A stretch of DNA of 5,564 bases from positions 1-5,564 of the forward strand of contig DASPJL010000073.1 in NCBI GenBank assembly GCA_035628645.1. Reading direction: 5' to 3'. The notes under the pieces are model-generated. The model was not told the origin of the DNA, searched no databases, and saw nothing but the letters and a program-made list of their open reading frames with translations. Shown here piece after piece: positions 1 through 5,564 of this stretch. Position numbers and translations under genes: made by a program. This DNA comes from DASPJL01 sp035628645 (lineage in GTDB: Bacteria; Bacteroidota; Bacteroidia; Cytophagales; Cyclobacteriaceae). Positions within the stretch are counted from its first letter, which is position 1; each line of letters opens with the position of its first letter.

Positions 1-110
1 ACAAAACCAAAGAAAGAATTTCCCAAAAAGACATCAGTGAAATACAGACGTAGGCAGGAAAAAGCTTATAACTGAAGACACCGATACCTTATACCCAAAC
101 CTGAGACCTA
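1..110. other. Leader of the symporter gene; possible tail of an unseen upstream + strand gene
   Basis: Two + strand frames are open to the left edge. One stops at TAG 51-53 and would end a protein in KTKERISQKDISEIQT. The other stops at TGA 73-75 and would give a lysine/arginine-rich tail (TKPKKEFPKK...). The first has the more ordinary composition, but neither is long enough to identify, so an upstream gene ending here is only possible. If it ends at 53, the gap to the symporter start is 57 bases, short enough for one operon. No hairpin with a T-run and no clear TAnnTTTG promoter element was seen between 54 and 110, which mildly favours co-transcription with something to the left. Confidence 0.3.
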
Positions 111-1742
111 ATGACTTTAATCGATTACCTCGTTTTCCTGCTTTACTTTTTTATTGTTGCCGGCTATGGAATTTACATTTACCGGAAGAAAAAAGCATTA
201 ACAACAGATTCAAAAGACTTTTTTCTGGCTGAAGGATCACTAACCTGGTGGGCGATCGGCGCCTCGTTAATTGCATCTAACATTTCAGCTGAACAGTTCA
301 TCGGAATGTCGGGATCAGGTTTTGCAATGGGCCTGGCCATTTCCACCTACGAATGGATGGCTGCAGCAACACTGATTATTGTTGCCGTATTTTTTATTCC
401 GATTTACCTTAAAAACAACATTTATACAATGCCGCAATTCTTAAGGCAAAGGTATAATCTTACCGTCAGTACGATAATGGCCGTATTCTGGCTAATGGTT
501 TATGTGCTGGTCAACCTGACTTCTATACTTTACCTTGGGGCATCAGCAATACAGACCATTTCCGGACTTAGTTTTGAGGTGTGTATATACGGGCTGGCAA
601 TATTTGCAATCTTCATTACGCTCGGTGGAATGAAAGTAATCGGATACACAGACGTACTGCAGGTATTGGTTCTGACTATAGGCGGACTAGTCACCACGTT
701 TCTTGCTCTTGATCTGGTGGCAGAAAAATTTGGGGATTCAGGAATCATCTCAGGCCTGAGGATTATGAAAGAGCAAGCCTCTTCTCATTTTCATATGATA
801 TTAAATGAAAATCAACTCATGATTCCTGACGGACAAGGCGGAGTAAGGGATGCTTATAAGGATCTTCCGGGGATTTCGGTGTTGATTGGAGGGATGTGGA
901 TCATTAACTTAAGTTATTGGGGATGTAATCAATACATTACGCAAAGGGCCTTGGGCGCTAATCTGGAGACTGCCCGAAGTGGCCTTCTGTTTGCAGCATT
1001 TATTAAACTGCTTATGCCAGTGTTGGTTGTGTTCCCCGGGATTGCCGCTTATGTACTTTACCAAAACGGTTCCTTTCAGGCGGAAATGGTAAATGCAGCC
1101 GGACATGTGAAACCTGACCATGCCTATCCTGTTTTGCTTAATCTTTTACCTACGGGATTGAAAGGTCTGTCTTTTGCGGCCCTTACAGCGGCGATTGTTG
1201 CCTCCATGGCAGGTAAAGCCAATAGCATTTCAACCATCTTTACTTTAGACATCTATAAAAATTTTCTTAATAAAAATGCTTCTGAAAAGAAGCTGGTAAA
1301 TACCGGTAAACTCACAGTAATCGTAGCTACTGTCATTGCGGTGATTATTGCTCCGCAGCTCAGAAGCCTGGACCAGGGATTTCAATATATCCAGGAGTAC
1401 ACAGGTTTTATTTCGCCAGGCGTGTTTGCCATTTTCATTTTAGGGTTTTTCTGGAAGAGAACCACTTCTCTTGCAGCAGTAGTAGCTGCCGTACTGACGA
1501 TTCCCCTTTCTACTTTCTTTAAGTTCTTTTCTCCGGAGATTCCTTTTATTGACAGAATGGGACTTGTATTCCTCATACTGGTGGCGGTAATGGTAGTACT
1601 TAGTCTAGCCGATAAGAAAAGTAAGAACAACCCGAAAGGATTGGAAATAGATCCTTCAATGTTTAAGACTTCAACCTCGTTTGCCATCGGGTCGATAATC
1701 ATCTGCGGGATATTAGCGGCTTTGTATATTGTTTTTTGGTAG
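111..1742 (+). CDS. Sodium/sugar symporter, SSS family (vSGLT-like)
   Basis: Inner-membrane Na+-driven monosaccharide importer of 543 residues, the usual length for bacterial SSS sugar transporters with about 14 TM helices. Compared from memory with Vibrio SGLT (sglT), it is collinear to the last residues: NISAEQFIGMSGSG (57-70), YEWM (80-83), INLSYWGCNQYITQR (265-279), FIKLLMP (297-303), NSISTIFTLDIYK, FQYIQEYTG, NPKG...SMF, and a terminal helix ending FW. The vSGLT sugar contacts Q69, E88, N260 and K294 and the gate Y263 align with Q62, E81, N266, K299 and Y269, so a hexose or pentose substrate is well supported. Of the Na+ site residues, the serine aligned with S365 is kept while the S364 position is alanine (AIVAS). 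The exact sugar cannot be read; the GH43 end elsewhere in the window hints at arabinose, xylose or galactose. ATG 111 is the first possible start, because the frame has stops at 69-71 and 102-104. There is no strong ribosome-binding site. A terminator follows. Confidence 0.95.
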   Translation: MTLIDYLVFLLYFFIVAGYGIYIYRKKKALTTDSKDFFLAEGSLTWWAIGASLIASNISAEQFIGMSGSGFAMGLAISTYEWMAAATLIIVAVFFIPIYLKNNIYTMPQFLRQRYNLTVSTIMAVFWLMVYVLVNLTSILYLGASAIQTISGLSFEVCIYGLAIFAIFITLGGMKVIGYTDVLQVLVLTIGGLVTTFLALDLVAEKFGDSGIISGLRIMKEQASSHFHMILNENQLMIPDGQGGVRDAYKDLPGISVLIGGMWIINLSYWGCNQYITQRALGANLETARSGLLFAAFIKLLMPVLVVFPGIAAYVLYQNGSFQAEMVNAAGHVKPDHAYPVLLNLLPTGLKGLSFAALTAAIVASMAGKANSISTIFTLDIYKNFLNKNASEKKLVNTGKLTVIVATVIAVIIAPQLRSLDQGFQYIQEYTGFISPGVFAIFILGFFWKRTTSLAAVVAAVLTIPLSTFFKFFSPEIPFIDRMGLVFLILVAVMVVLSLADKKSKNNPKGLEIDPSMFKTSTSFAIGSIIICGILAALYIVFW

Positions 1743-1821
1743 GGGAGGAGGTATTAGGCTTTGGAGATAACTGATGTTGAGTAGTTTGTTTTGAAAGATA
1801 AATGATAAAGGGTTTTGAAGG

Positions 1822-1853
1822 AAAAGTCATGCTTGATAGGTATGGCTTTTTTG
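1822..1853 (+). terminator. Rho-independent terminator of the symporter gene
   Basis: The arm AAAAGTCAT (1822-1830) pairs with ATGGCTTTT (1842-1850). The stem can extend inward by three more pairs to a 5-base loop (1834-1838); three of the twelve pairs are G-T wobbles. A T-run (1847-1853, with more T after one G) follows directly. It lies 80 bases after the symporter stop. The wobbles become A-C mismatches on the other strand, so it should act mainly on rightward transcription and not on the convergent regulator operon. No comparably good leftward terminator was seen between 1743 and 1946. Confidence 0.75.
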
Positions 1854-1946
1854 TTGTTTATGTAAAAGATAATTTAGTAAAAAATGTCAACCAGGTTTTT
1901 AAAACTTCGAAGCATTTAAGATAAACTTAGGAGAGAAATTATTTGA

Positions 1947-2654
1947 TTAGCTTTTACTTAATTTATTTATTAATATATTCCGATGGGCCTTTCCCACGGG
2001 AAGAAATTTTCCTGCTACTAATACCTGATTCCCTTCGAGGTAATCAATCCGTGGAAGAGGAACAATGTAGGATTTATGAATTCTGATAAATGTATCTGAA
2101 GGCAATTCCTCCTCGAACTGAGTCAGTGTTTGTTTGGATATTATCCAACTCCCGTGCACGTGGATTTTTATATAATTGCCATATGCTTCAATGAATTGAA
2201 TCTCGTCCAACATCACCCTTACTAATTTTTGATCAGCTTTAACAAATATAAAATCAGGGTTCTTTTTCGTTATTTCCTCTGTTTTCTCTATTAATGTTGA
2301 CTTTGAAGCCTTCCTAACTGCTTGTACAAATCGTTCAAAAGAAAAGGGCTTCAATAGATAATCAACTACAGACAACTCAAAACCTTCAATAGCAAATTCC
2401 GGATAGGCGGTAGTAATAATTACCTGAGGTGGATTTGCCAGGGTCCGCAGCATTGATAATCCTGAAAGTTTAGGCATGTTTATATCCAGGAAAAGCAAGT
2501 CTGCATTTCCTTCCTCCAATGCTTCCATTGCTTCAAAAGCATCTTTGCACTGTTTTATAATTGTTAAATTTGGAATTTGTTCGATATAACTCGTTACAAT
2601 TGCCCTTGCTATGGGTTCGTCATCAACAACTACACAATTTTTTTGTTTCTTCAT
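1947..2654 (-). CDS. LytTR-family response regulator (LytR/AlgR type)
   Basis: Cytoplasmic DNA-binding response regulator of 235 residues, typical length. Residues 6-120 are a receiver domain: acidic pair D11/D12 (VVVDDE), phospho-acceptor D57 in LLFLDINMP, T81/T82 in the switch position of IITTAY, and K102 in LLKPF. Residues about 133-232 are a LytTR DNA-binding domain (FVKADQK, IQFIEAYGNYIKIH, FIRIHKSYIVPLPRI, LPVGKAHR), the fold of AgrA and AlgR, which binds direct repeats of roughly 9-bp sites. All phosphorylation residues are intact, so it should be a conventional phospho-regulated activator or repressor. Its ATG shares one base with the stop of the kinase gene upstream (TAATG), indicating translational coupling and a cognate pair. 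Its targets are unknown; the divergent serine hydrolase and its own operon are the nearest candidates. It converges on the symporter gene across about 200 bases. Confidence 0.95.
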   Translation of the reverse strand: MKKQKNCVVVDDEPIARAIVTSYIEQIPNLTIIKQCKDAFEAMEALEEGNADLLFLDINMPKLSGLSMLRTLANPPQVIITTAYPEFAIEGFELSVVDYLLKPFSFERFVQAVRKASKSTLIEKTEEITKKNPDFIFVKADQKLVRVMLDEIQFIEAYGNYIKIHVHGSWIISKQTLTQFEEELPSDTFIRIHKSYIVPLPRIDYLEGNQVLVAGKFLPVGKAHRNILINKLSKS

Positions 2655-3691
2655 TAATTTAAACAGATTTTTAAATTTACCTTACAAAATTCGGGCTGTT
2701 GATCTATCTGCAGCGAATGCTTTTCACCATAAATCAAGTCCAGTCTTTTGCGAACATTTAAAAGGCCAATTCCTCCCACTTTTCTTTCTTTTAATTCAAC
2801 TGTTGAATCTACGGAATTCATTAAATTCATTTCAAAAATATTCTCTTCTACTTTAAAATCCAGCCTGATTATTCCTATTTCATTTCTTTTTGAAGAATGA
2901 TGTTTAAAGCTGTTTTCAACAAAGACAATGAGCATCAGTGGCGCAATGGAATGGTTTGAGAAATTTCCAGAAGTATTAAATTCTATGACCGCCCTTTCTG
3001 AAAGCCTTATCTCCTCGAGCTCAATATAGTTTTTAATATAAATCAGCTCTTTTTCAAGAGACACAAATTGGCGATTGGTTTCATAAAGCGAATACCTCAA
3101 AAGATCAGATAACTTAAGCATAAGCCCCGGGAGTTTATCAGATTTAATCACAGAAAGCCCGTAAAGGTTGTTCAACGTATTGAAAAGAAAGTGAGGATTA
3201 AGCTGTTCTTTTAACTGCCTCAGTTCTGCTTCTTTTTGTTCTTTTTGAAGCAATAATCTCTCTCTGGCAAGATTAATTACAGATGCCATTACAATAAAGC
3301 TGAAAATATTGGCGGCAAGATTTTCATTTTCCCATTTTACCCAGTTTCCCATTTGAAATAGGACATGGAAAACCCAGGAAATCGAGTTTAAAATATAAGG
3401 TATGGTAAATACAAAAATGGAAAGCTCAATAACGAACAGTACAAGTCCAAGGGCAAACTTCTTCTTCTTAAAGAGAGGCAGAATGAACGAGTTGTGAAAA
3501 TAACCGGGAATGGCCATTTGTGCTAGGAACTGTATAAGAAAGCAAATTACTTCAATTCCATTCAGCCATTGTGGGTACTCTTTGAATATTATGACTACTA
3601 ATAAGATTATGAACCAGAATAAAATATGCTGGATAATCTCATTTTCTTTAGCTAGGAGTAATATGTGAAGGTCTTTAGTTCTTCTGATCAT
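2654..3691 (-). CDS. LytS-type membrane sensor histidine kinase (His_kinase family)
   Basis: Inner-membrane kinase of 345 residues, partner of the overlapping LytTR regulator. Four hydrophobic segments lie at about 22-36, 46-62, 79-101 and 126-142, with little periplasmic sequence, so any signal is probably sensed in or near the membrane. A charged coiled-coil-like linker (about 143-165) leads to the His_kinase motif LKEQLNPHFLFNTLNNLYGL with phospho-accepting H167. The ATP-binding part has the N box FVENSFKHH (N260) and the glycine box GGIGLLNVRKRL (305-316). The usual D of the G1 box is replaced by N in LMNS (N291), which I believe is common in Bacteroidota members. The frame can be opened at TTG 3718, but that codon directly follows an in-frame TAA (3719-3721); ATG 3691, giving MIRRTKDL and preceded by A-rich sequence, is the better start. 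The signal is unknown. Confidence 0.92.
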   Translation of the reverse strand: MIRRTKDLHILLLAKENEIIQHILFWFIILLVVIIFKEYPQWLNGIEVICFLIQFLAQMAIPGYFHNSFILPLFKKKKFALGLVLFVIELSIFVFTIPYILNSISWVFHVLFQMGNWVKWENENLAANIFSFIVMASVINLARERLLLQKEQKEAELRQLKEQLNPHFLFNTLNNLYGLSVIKSDKLPGLMLKLSDLLRYSLYETNRQFVSLEKELIYIKNYIELEEIRLSERAVIEFNTSGNFSNHSIAPLMLIVFVENSFKHHSSKRNEIGIIRLDFKVEENIFEMNLMNSVDSTVELKERKVGGIGLLNVRKRLDLIYGEKHSLQIDQQPEFCKVNLKICLN

Positions 3692-3729
3692 TTCTATTAT
3701 GTCATTAAAGTAAGGCAATTAAAGCCTTA

Positions 3730-3749
3730 ATTGTTTCGGGTTCAACAAT
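3730..3749. promoter_or_regulatory. Candidate operator: 20-bp dyad upstream of the kinase operon
   Basis: ATTGTT (3730-3735) and AACAAT (3744-3749) are perfect 6-base inverted arms separated by 8 bases. The dyad lies about 39 bases before the preferred kinase start, in the divergent intergenic region, where an operator or leader site would be expected. An AT-rich dyad of this size can arise by chance and there is no T-run, so it is not a terminator. No clear TAnnTTTG/TTTG promoter pair was found for the leftward operon; the nearest is TATTGTTG on the - strand, one mismatch, which overlaps the outer arm of this dyad. Confidence 0.25.
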
Positions 3750-3850
3750 AAGTGACCAACGTTCTGTTATTGATGATTAAAGTCAAAAGACAGCTAAATC
3801 ACCAATTTTCAAATGTTAATCCTCACACATGTGGCGGTCGTCATTAATTT

Positions 3851-3881
3851 TTTCCAGCGGTTTTCTGGCGGCTTATGTTTG
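3851..3881 (+). promoter_or_regulatory. Bacteroidota-type promoter of the serine hydrolase gene
   Basis: TATGTTTG (3874-3881) matches the Bacteroidota -7 consensus TAnnTTTG exactly. A TTTC (3851-3854), one mismatch from the -33 element TTTG, lies 19 bases upstream at the expected spacing. Transcription would start near 3886, leaving a leader of about 20 bases before ATG 3907, which is sensible for this phylum. The element falls in the only intergenic region from which this gene can be transcribed. The consensus is established for Bacteroides; applying it here assumes the organism belongs to the phylum. Confidence 0.5.
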
Positions 3882-3906
3882 AGTCGGATTTAACGGAAAC
3901 AAAGAA

Positions 3907-5355
3907 ATGAAAAAAATATTAACAATTATCACATGTCTTATTATTACAAGTCTACAAGCTTCAGCCAATGAAAAATATTTGACCACGCATTCTCGTGCAA
4001 GCTTTGCTTCCATAGTTAAAAATATTTCTGCTGATAGGGCAATATTCACCGCTACTTTATTCTCTTTGCCTTTTATTCAAGCTTTCGAAGCGACCTCAGG
4101 TGAAGACACCTTAAGGGAAAAACTTGAAAAAGACATTCCTGAATTAATTGAAAAATACAAAGTTCCGGCAATAGGTGTGGCTTTGATAGAAGATGGAAAG
4201 CTTAAGTGGCAAAAAGTATACGGCGAGCTTGAAAAAGATCGTCCTGCCCCACAGGATGCCATATTTAATACAGCTTCTATAGGAAAAACCTTTACTGCTT
4301 TGCTGGTATTGAAGCTGGTTGATTCCAAACAATGGAACCTGGACGAACCGTTGGCCAATTACTGGATTGATGAAGATATAAAAGATAATCCATGGCTTTG
4401 CAAATTAACTACAAGACATGTATTAAGCCACCGTACAGGTTTTAAAAACTGGAGACGGATGAATCCTTCCCAAAAACTAGAATTTGATTTTGAACCGGGT
4501 ACTGCTCAACAATACTCTGGAGAAGGCATGGAATATCTGCGGAGAGCGCTGGAGACCAAGTTTAAAAAGCCTTATGACAGAATGATTGACTCCTTAATTT
4601 TTAAGCCTTTATACATGAAAAGCTCTCAATACTGGTCCGATACGCTTGATCGTTCAAAGTTTGCATACTCTCATGATGTGAATGGCCTGATTTATCAGAA
4701 TATGGATTACAATGTGGGAGTTTCAGGCGCGGGTAATATTCATACAACGCTGGAAGATTTAAGCAAATTCGGAATCTATATACTAGAAGGCGCCGGTCTT
4801 TCGCCGTCACTATACCAGGAAATGATTACCCATCAGGGGAAAGAAGAAGGGAATGCAGCATTCGGTCTGGGATGGACCGTCATTAAGAATTTGCCGAGCG
4901 AGGAATATGTCTTAAAGCATGGCGGAGATGATAAGGGGGTTCATTCAATGCTAATTCTCCTTCCAAAGTCAAAAAAAGGTATGATAGTTTTTACAAACGG
5001 GGACAATGGAATTCTTGTCATTGATAAACTTATAAAAGGACTGGTGGACCTGTCAGAAAAATCCAATGATCCCGAAGCCATTGCATTGGATAATGGCACG
5101 CTGGATACATATTTAGGAACCTATTTACAGACCGATAATAGAAATCTTCTGGTAAAAAGAGAAGGTAATATTTTGAAAATATCGGGAGAGGGTATTCCAT
5201 TAATGGAATTGACACCGACAGCAAAAAACAAATTTTATGTAAAGGGATTCAGTATAAATATGGAATTCTTTAACGATACGAAAGACAATACTATGAAAAT
5301 GAAGATCTTTCAAAATGACAAACATGTGATGGATGCGGTGAGGTCTATTAAATAA
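3907..5355 (+). CDS. Exported serine hydrolase, beta-lactamase/S12 fold with C-terminal DUF3471-like domain
   Basis: Protein of 482 residues. The catalytic domain (about 68-375) has all three active-site motifs of the class C beta-lactamase/DD-peptidase fold: SIGK with nucleophile S124 and K127, the tyrosine motif Y203-S-G205 in QQYSGEGMEYL, and H338-G-G340 in place of KTG. SHRTGFKNW (174-182) and FEPGT are also family signatures. Residues about 395-482 form a small beta-rich domain (LDTYLGTYL onward) resembling DUF3471. Such proteins may be esterases, peptidases acting on D-amino acids or cell-wall peptides, or beta-lactamase-like; the HGG motif favours esterase/peptidase over true lactamase, but the substrate cannot be read. 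A signal peptide is present (MKKILTIITCLIITSLQASA, probable cleavage before N21), so it acts in the periplasm or outside. Oddly, a second export-like hydrophobic stretch (residues 45-60) precedes the catalytic domain. It is divergent from the kinase operon and has its own predicted promoter. ATG 3907 is the only start that gives a signal peptide. Confidence 0.9.
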   Translation: MKKILTIITCLIITSLQASANEKYLTTHSRASFASIVKNISADRAIFTATLFSLPFIQAFEATSGEDTLREKLEKDIPELIEKYKVPAIGVALIEDGKLKWQKVYGELEKDRPAPQDAIFNTASIGKTFTALLVLKLVDSKQWNLDEPLANYWIDEDIKDNPWLCKLTTRHVLSHRTGFKNWRRMNPSQKLEFDFEPGTAQQYSGEGMEYLRRALETKFKKPYDRMIDSLIFKPLYMKSSQYWSDTLDRSKFAYSHDVNGLIYQNMDYNVGVSGAGNIHTTLEDLSKFGIYILEGAGLSPSLYQEMITHQGKEEGNAAFGLGWTVIKNLPSEEYVLKHGGDDKGVHSMLILLPKSKKGMIVFTNGDNGILVIDKLIKGLVDLSEKSNDPEAIALDNGTLDTYLGTYLQTDNRNLLVKREGNILKISGEGIPLMELTPTAKNKFYVKGFSINMEFFNDTKDNTMKMKIFQNDKHVMDAVRSIK

Positions 5356-5390
5356 TTTGGTTTATTAGTTAAACAAATTGTTTGGAACGA

Positions 5391-5434
5391 AAATCATGGT
5401 AGAGCCCCATTTATTTCGTCTCTACCATTTTGAT
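5391..5434. terminator. Probable bidirectional terminator between convergent genes
   Basis: ATGGTAGAG (5396-5404) and CTCTACCAT (5420-5428) form a perfect 9-bp stem with a 15-base loop. Flanking AATC (5392-5395) and GATT (5432-5435) can add four pairs across a small bulge. Short runs of four T on the + side (5428-5431) and four A (T on the - strand, 5390-5393) flank it. It sits between the serine hydrolase stop and the stop of the leftward glycoside hydrolase, the usual place for a shared terminator. The T-runs are short and the loop is large, so strength is uncertain. Confidence 0.55.
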
Positions 5435-5447
5435 TGGTTGTTTCATG

Positions 5448-5564
5448 TTAATGTGCGGGGATCGGAATTGCTTTTCCTGTCATTACCGGCTCACCAAACA
5501 CTGGCATTCCATCCTCATTCCAGGTAAATTTCTGAGCGCGGGGGGAGCGGTGTTTTCCGCATCC
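5448..5564 (-). CDS. Glycoside hydrolase, probably family 43 (C-terminal fragment, cut by window edge)
   Basis: The last 38 codons and TAA stop (5448-5450) of a - strand gene that continues beyond the right edge. The visible residues include HRSPRAQKFTWNEDGMPVFG and then EPVMTGKAIPIPAH. The pattern R..RAQKF.WN.DG.P.FG.PV..G..I..P is the typical end of GH43 enzymes (alpha-L-arabinofuranosidase, beta-xylosidase and related), where this strand closes the five-bladed propeller or its last edge. The catalytic residues lie outside the window, so activity, exact subfamily and integrity cannot be judged. The gene converges on the serine hydrolase with 92 bases between stops. The call rests on a short but distinctive motif recognised from memory. 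Confidence 0.75.
   Translation of the reverse strand, partial: GCGKHRSPRAQKFTWNEDGMPVFGEPVMTGKAIPIPAH

Noticed and set aside
1743..1794. An AGGAGG-like purine run just after the symporter stop, followed by a tiny ATG frame (1774-1794) encoding MLSSLF
   Set aside because: The frame is six codons long, the purine run is too far from the ATG, and Bacteroidota rarely use such sites. The terminator follows shortly after.
1869..1930. Possible leftward terminator for the regulator gene around the CTTCGAAG palindrome and the AAATG/CATTT repeats
   Set aside because: The pairing is only about five AT-rich base pairs with a long loop and no good T-run at the right place on the - strand.
2611..2856. 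+ strand open frame of 81 codons across the kinase/regulator junction
   Set aside because: It is antisense to two well-supported genes and shows no family motif.
3758..3820. Two near-matches to the LytTR site consensus, AACGTTCTG (3758-3766) and AATGTTAAT (3812-3820)
   Set aside because: Each has one mismatch to a very degenerate consensus and they are 54 bases apart, not the 20-odd expected for a LytTR dimer. Chance hits are likely in AT-rich DNA.
3813..3893. A 26-codon + strand frame, ATG to TAA, encoding a hydrophobic peptide starting MLILTHVAVV between the kinase and hydrolase genes
   Set aside because: It has no ribosome-binding site, overlaps the predicted hydrolase promoter, and would be transcribed only from further upstream, where no promoter was seen. 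It is most likely chance.
4077..4358. Long - strand open frame inside the serine hydrolase gene, and similar antisense frames in the symporter gene (530-748, 909-1121, 1382-1702)
   Set aside because: They lie entirely opposite genes with strong family motifs, show no recognisable protein character, and are shadows of the real coding frames.
1..5564. Search for CRISPR repeats, tRNA or rRNA genes, insertion sequences, riboswitches, toxin-antitoxin or phage-defence genes
   Set aside because: No repeat array, cloverleaf, transposase motif, terminal inverted repeat or defence-type protein was seen on either strand.

Overview
The window looks like Bacteroidota chromosomal DNA, probably from a Cytophagales-, Sphingobacteriales- or Flavobacteriales-like organism. 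The grounds are the AT-rich composition, the near absence of Shine-Dalgarno sequences before the starts, a TAnnTTTG-type -7 element before one gene, a LytS/LytTR two-component pair of the kind common in this phylum, and proteins whose motifs match Bacteroidota versions of their families. This assignment is inference from sequence style; no rRNA or other phylogenetic marker is present.

Layout from left to right. (1) Positions 1-110 are a leader, possibly holding the last codons of an upstream gene. (2) A complete sodium/sugar symporter of the vSGLT branch of the SSS family lies on the + strand (111-1742) and is followed by a convincing rho-independent terminator. (3) On the - strand is a tightly coupled two-gene operon: a four-TM LytS-type sensor histidine kinase (start best placed at 3691, stop at 2654), then a LytTR response regulator (2654-1947). 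The two overlap by one base in a TAATG junction. (4) A divergent intergenic region of about 215 bp carries a good Bacteroidota-type promoter for the rightward gene, plus candidate operator sequences. (5) A complete exported serine hydrolase of the beta-lactamase/S12 fold with a C-terminal DUF3471-like domain lies on the + strand (3907-5355). (6) A hairpin between convergent genes comes next. (7) The last 38 codons of a glycoside hydrolase, most likely family GH43, run in from the right edge on the - strand.

How the genes may work together. The symporter at one end and the GH43 end at the other suggest a plant-polysaccharide (arabinan/xylan type) uptake neighbourhood: GH43 enzymes release pentoses or short oligosaccharides and SSS symporters import monosaccharides with Na+. 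The kinase/regulator pair is divergent from the serine hydrolase, so it may control that gene or itself. No binding site is proven, and the link between the regulators and either neighbour is inference.

I found no previously undescribed system. The points most worth a second look are the duplicated export-like hydrophobic segment at the N-terminus of the serine hydrolase, the phased GGCGG-type repeats around its promoter, and the misleading TTG start available to the kinase.
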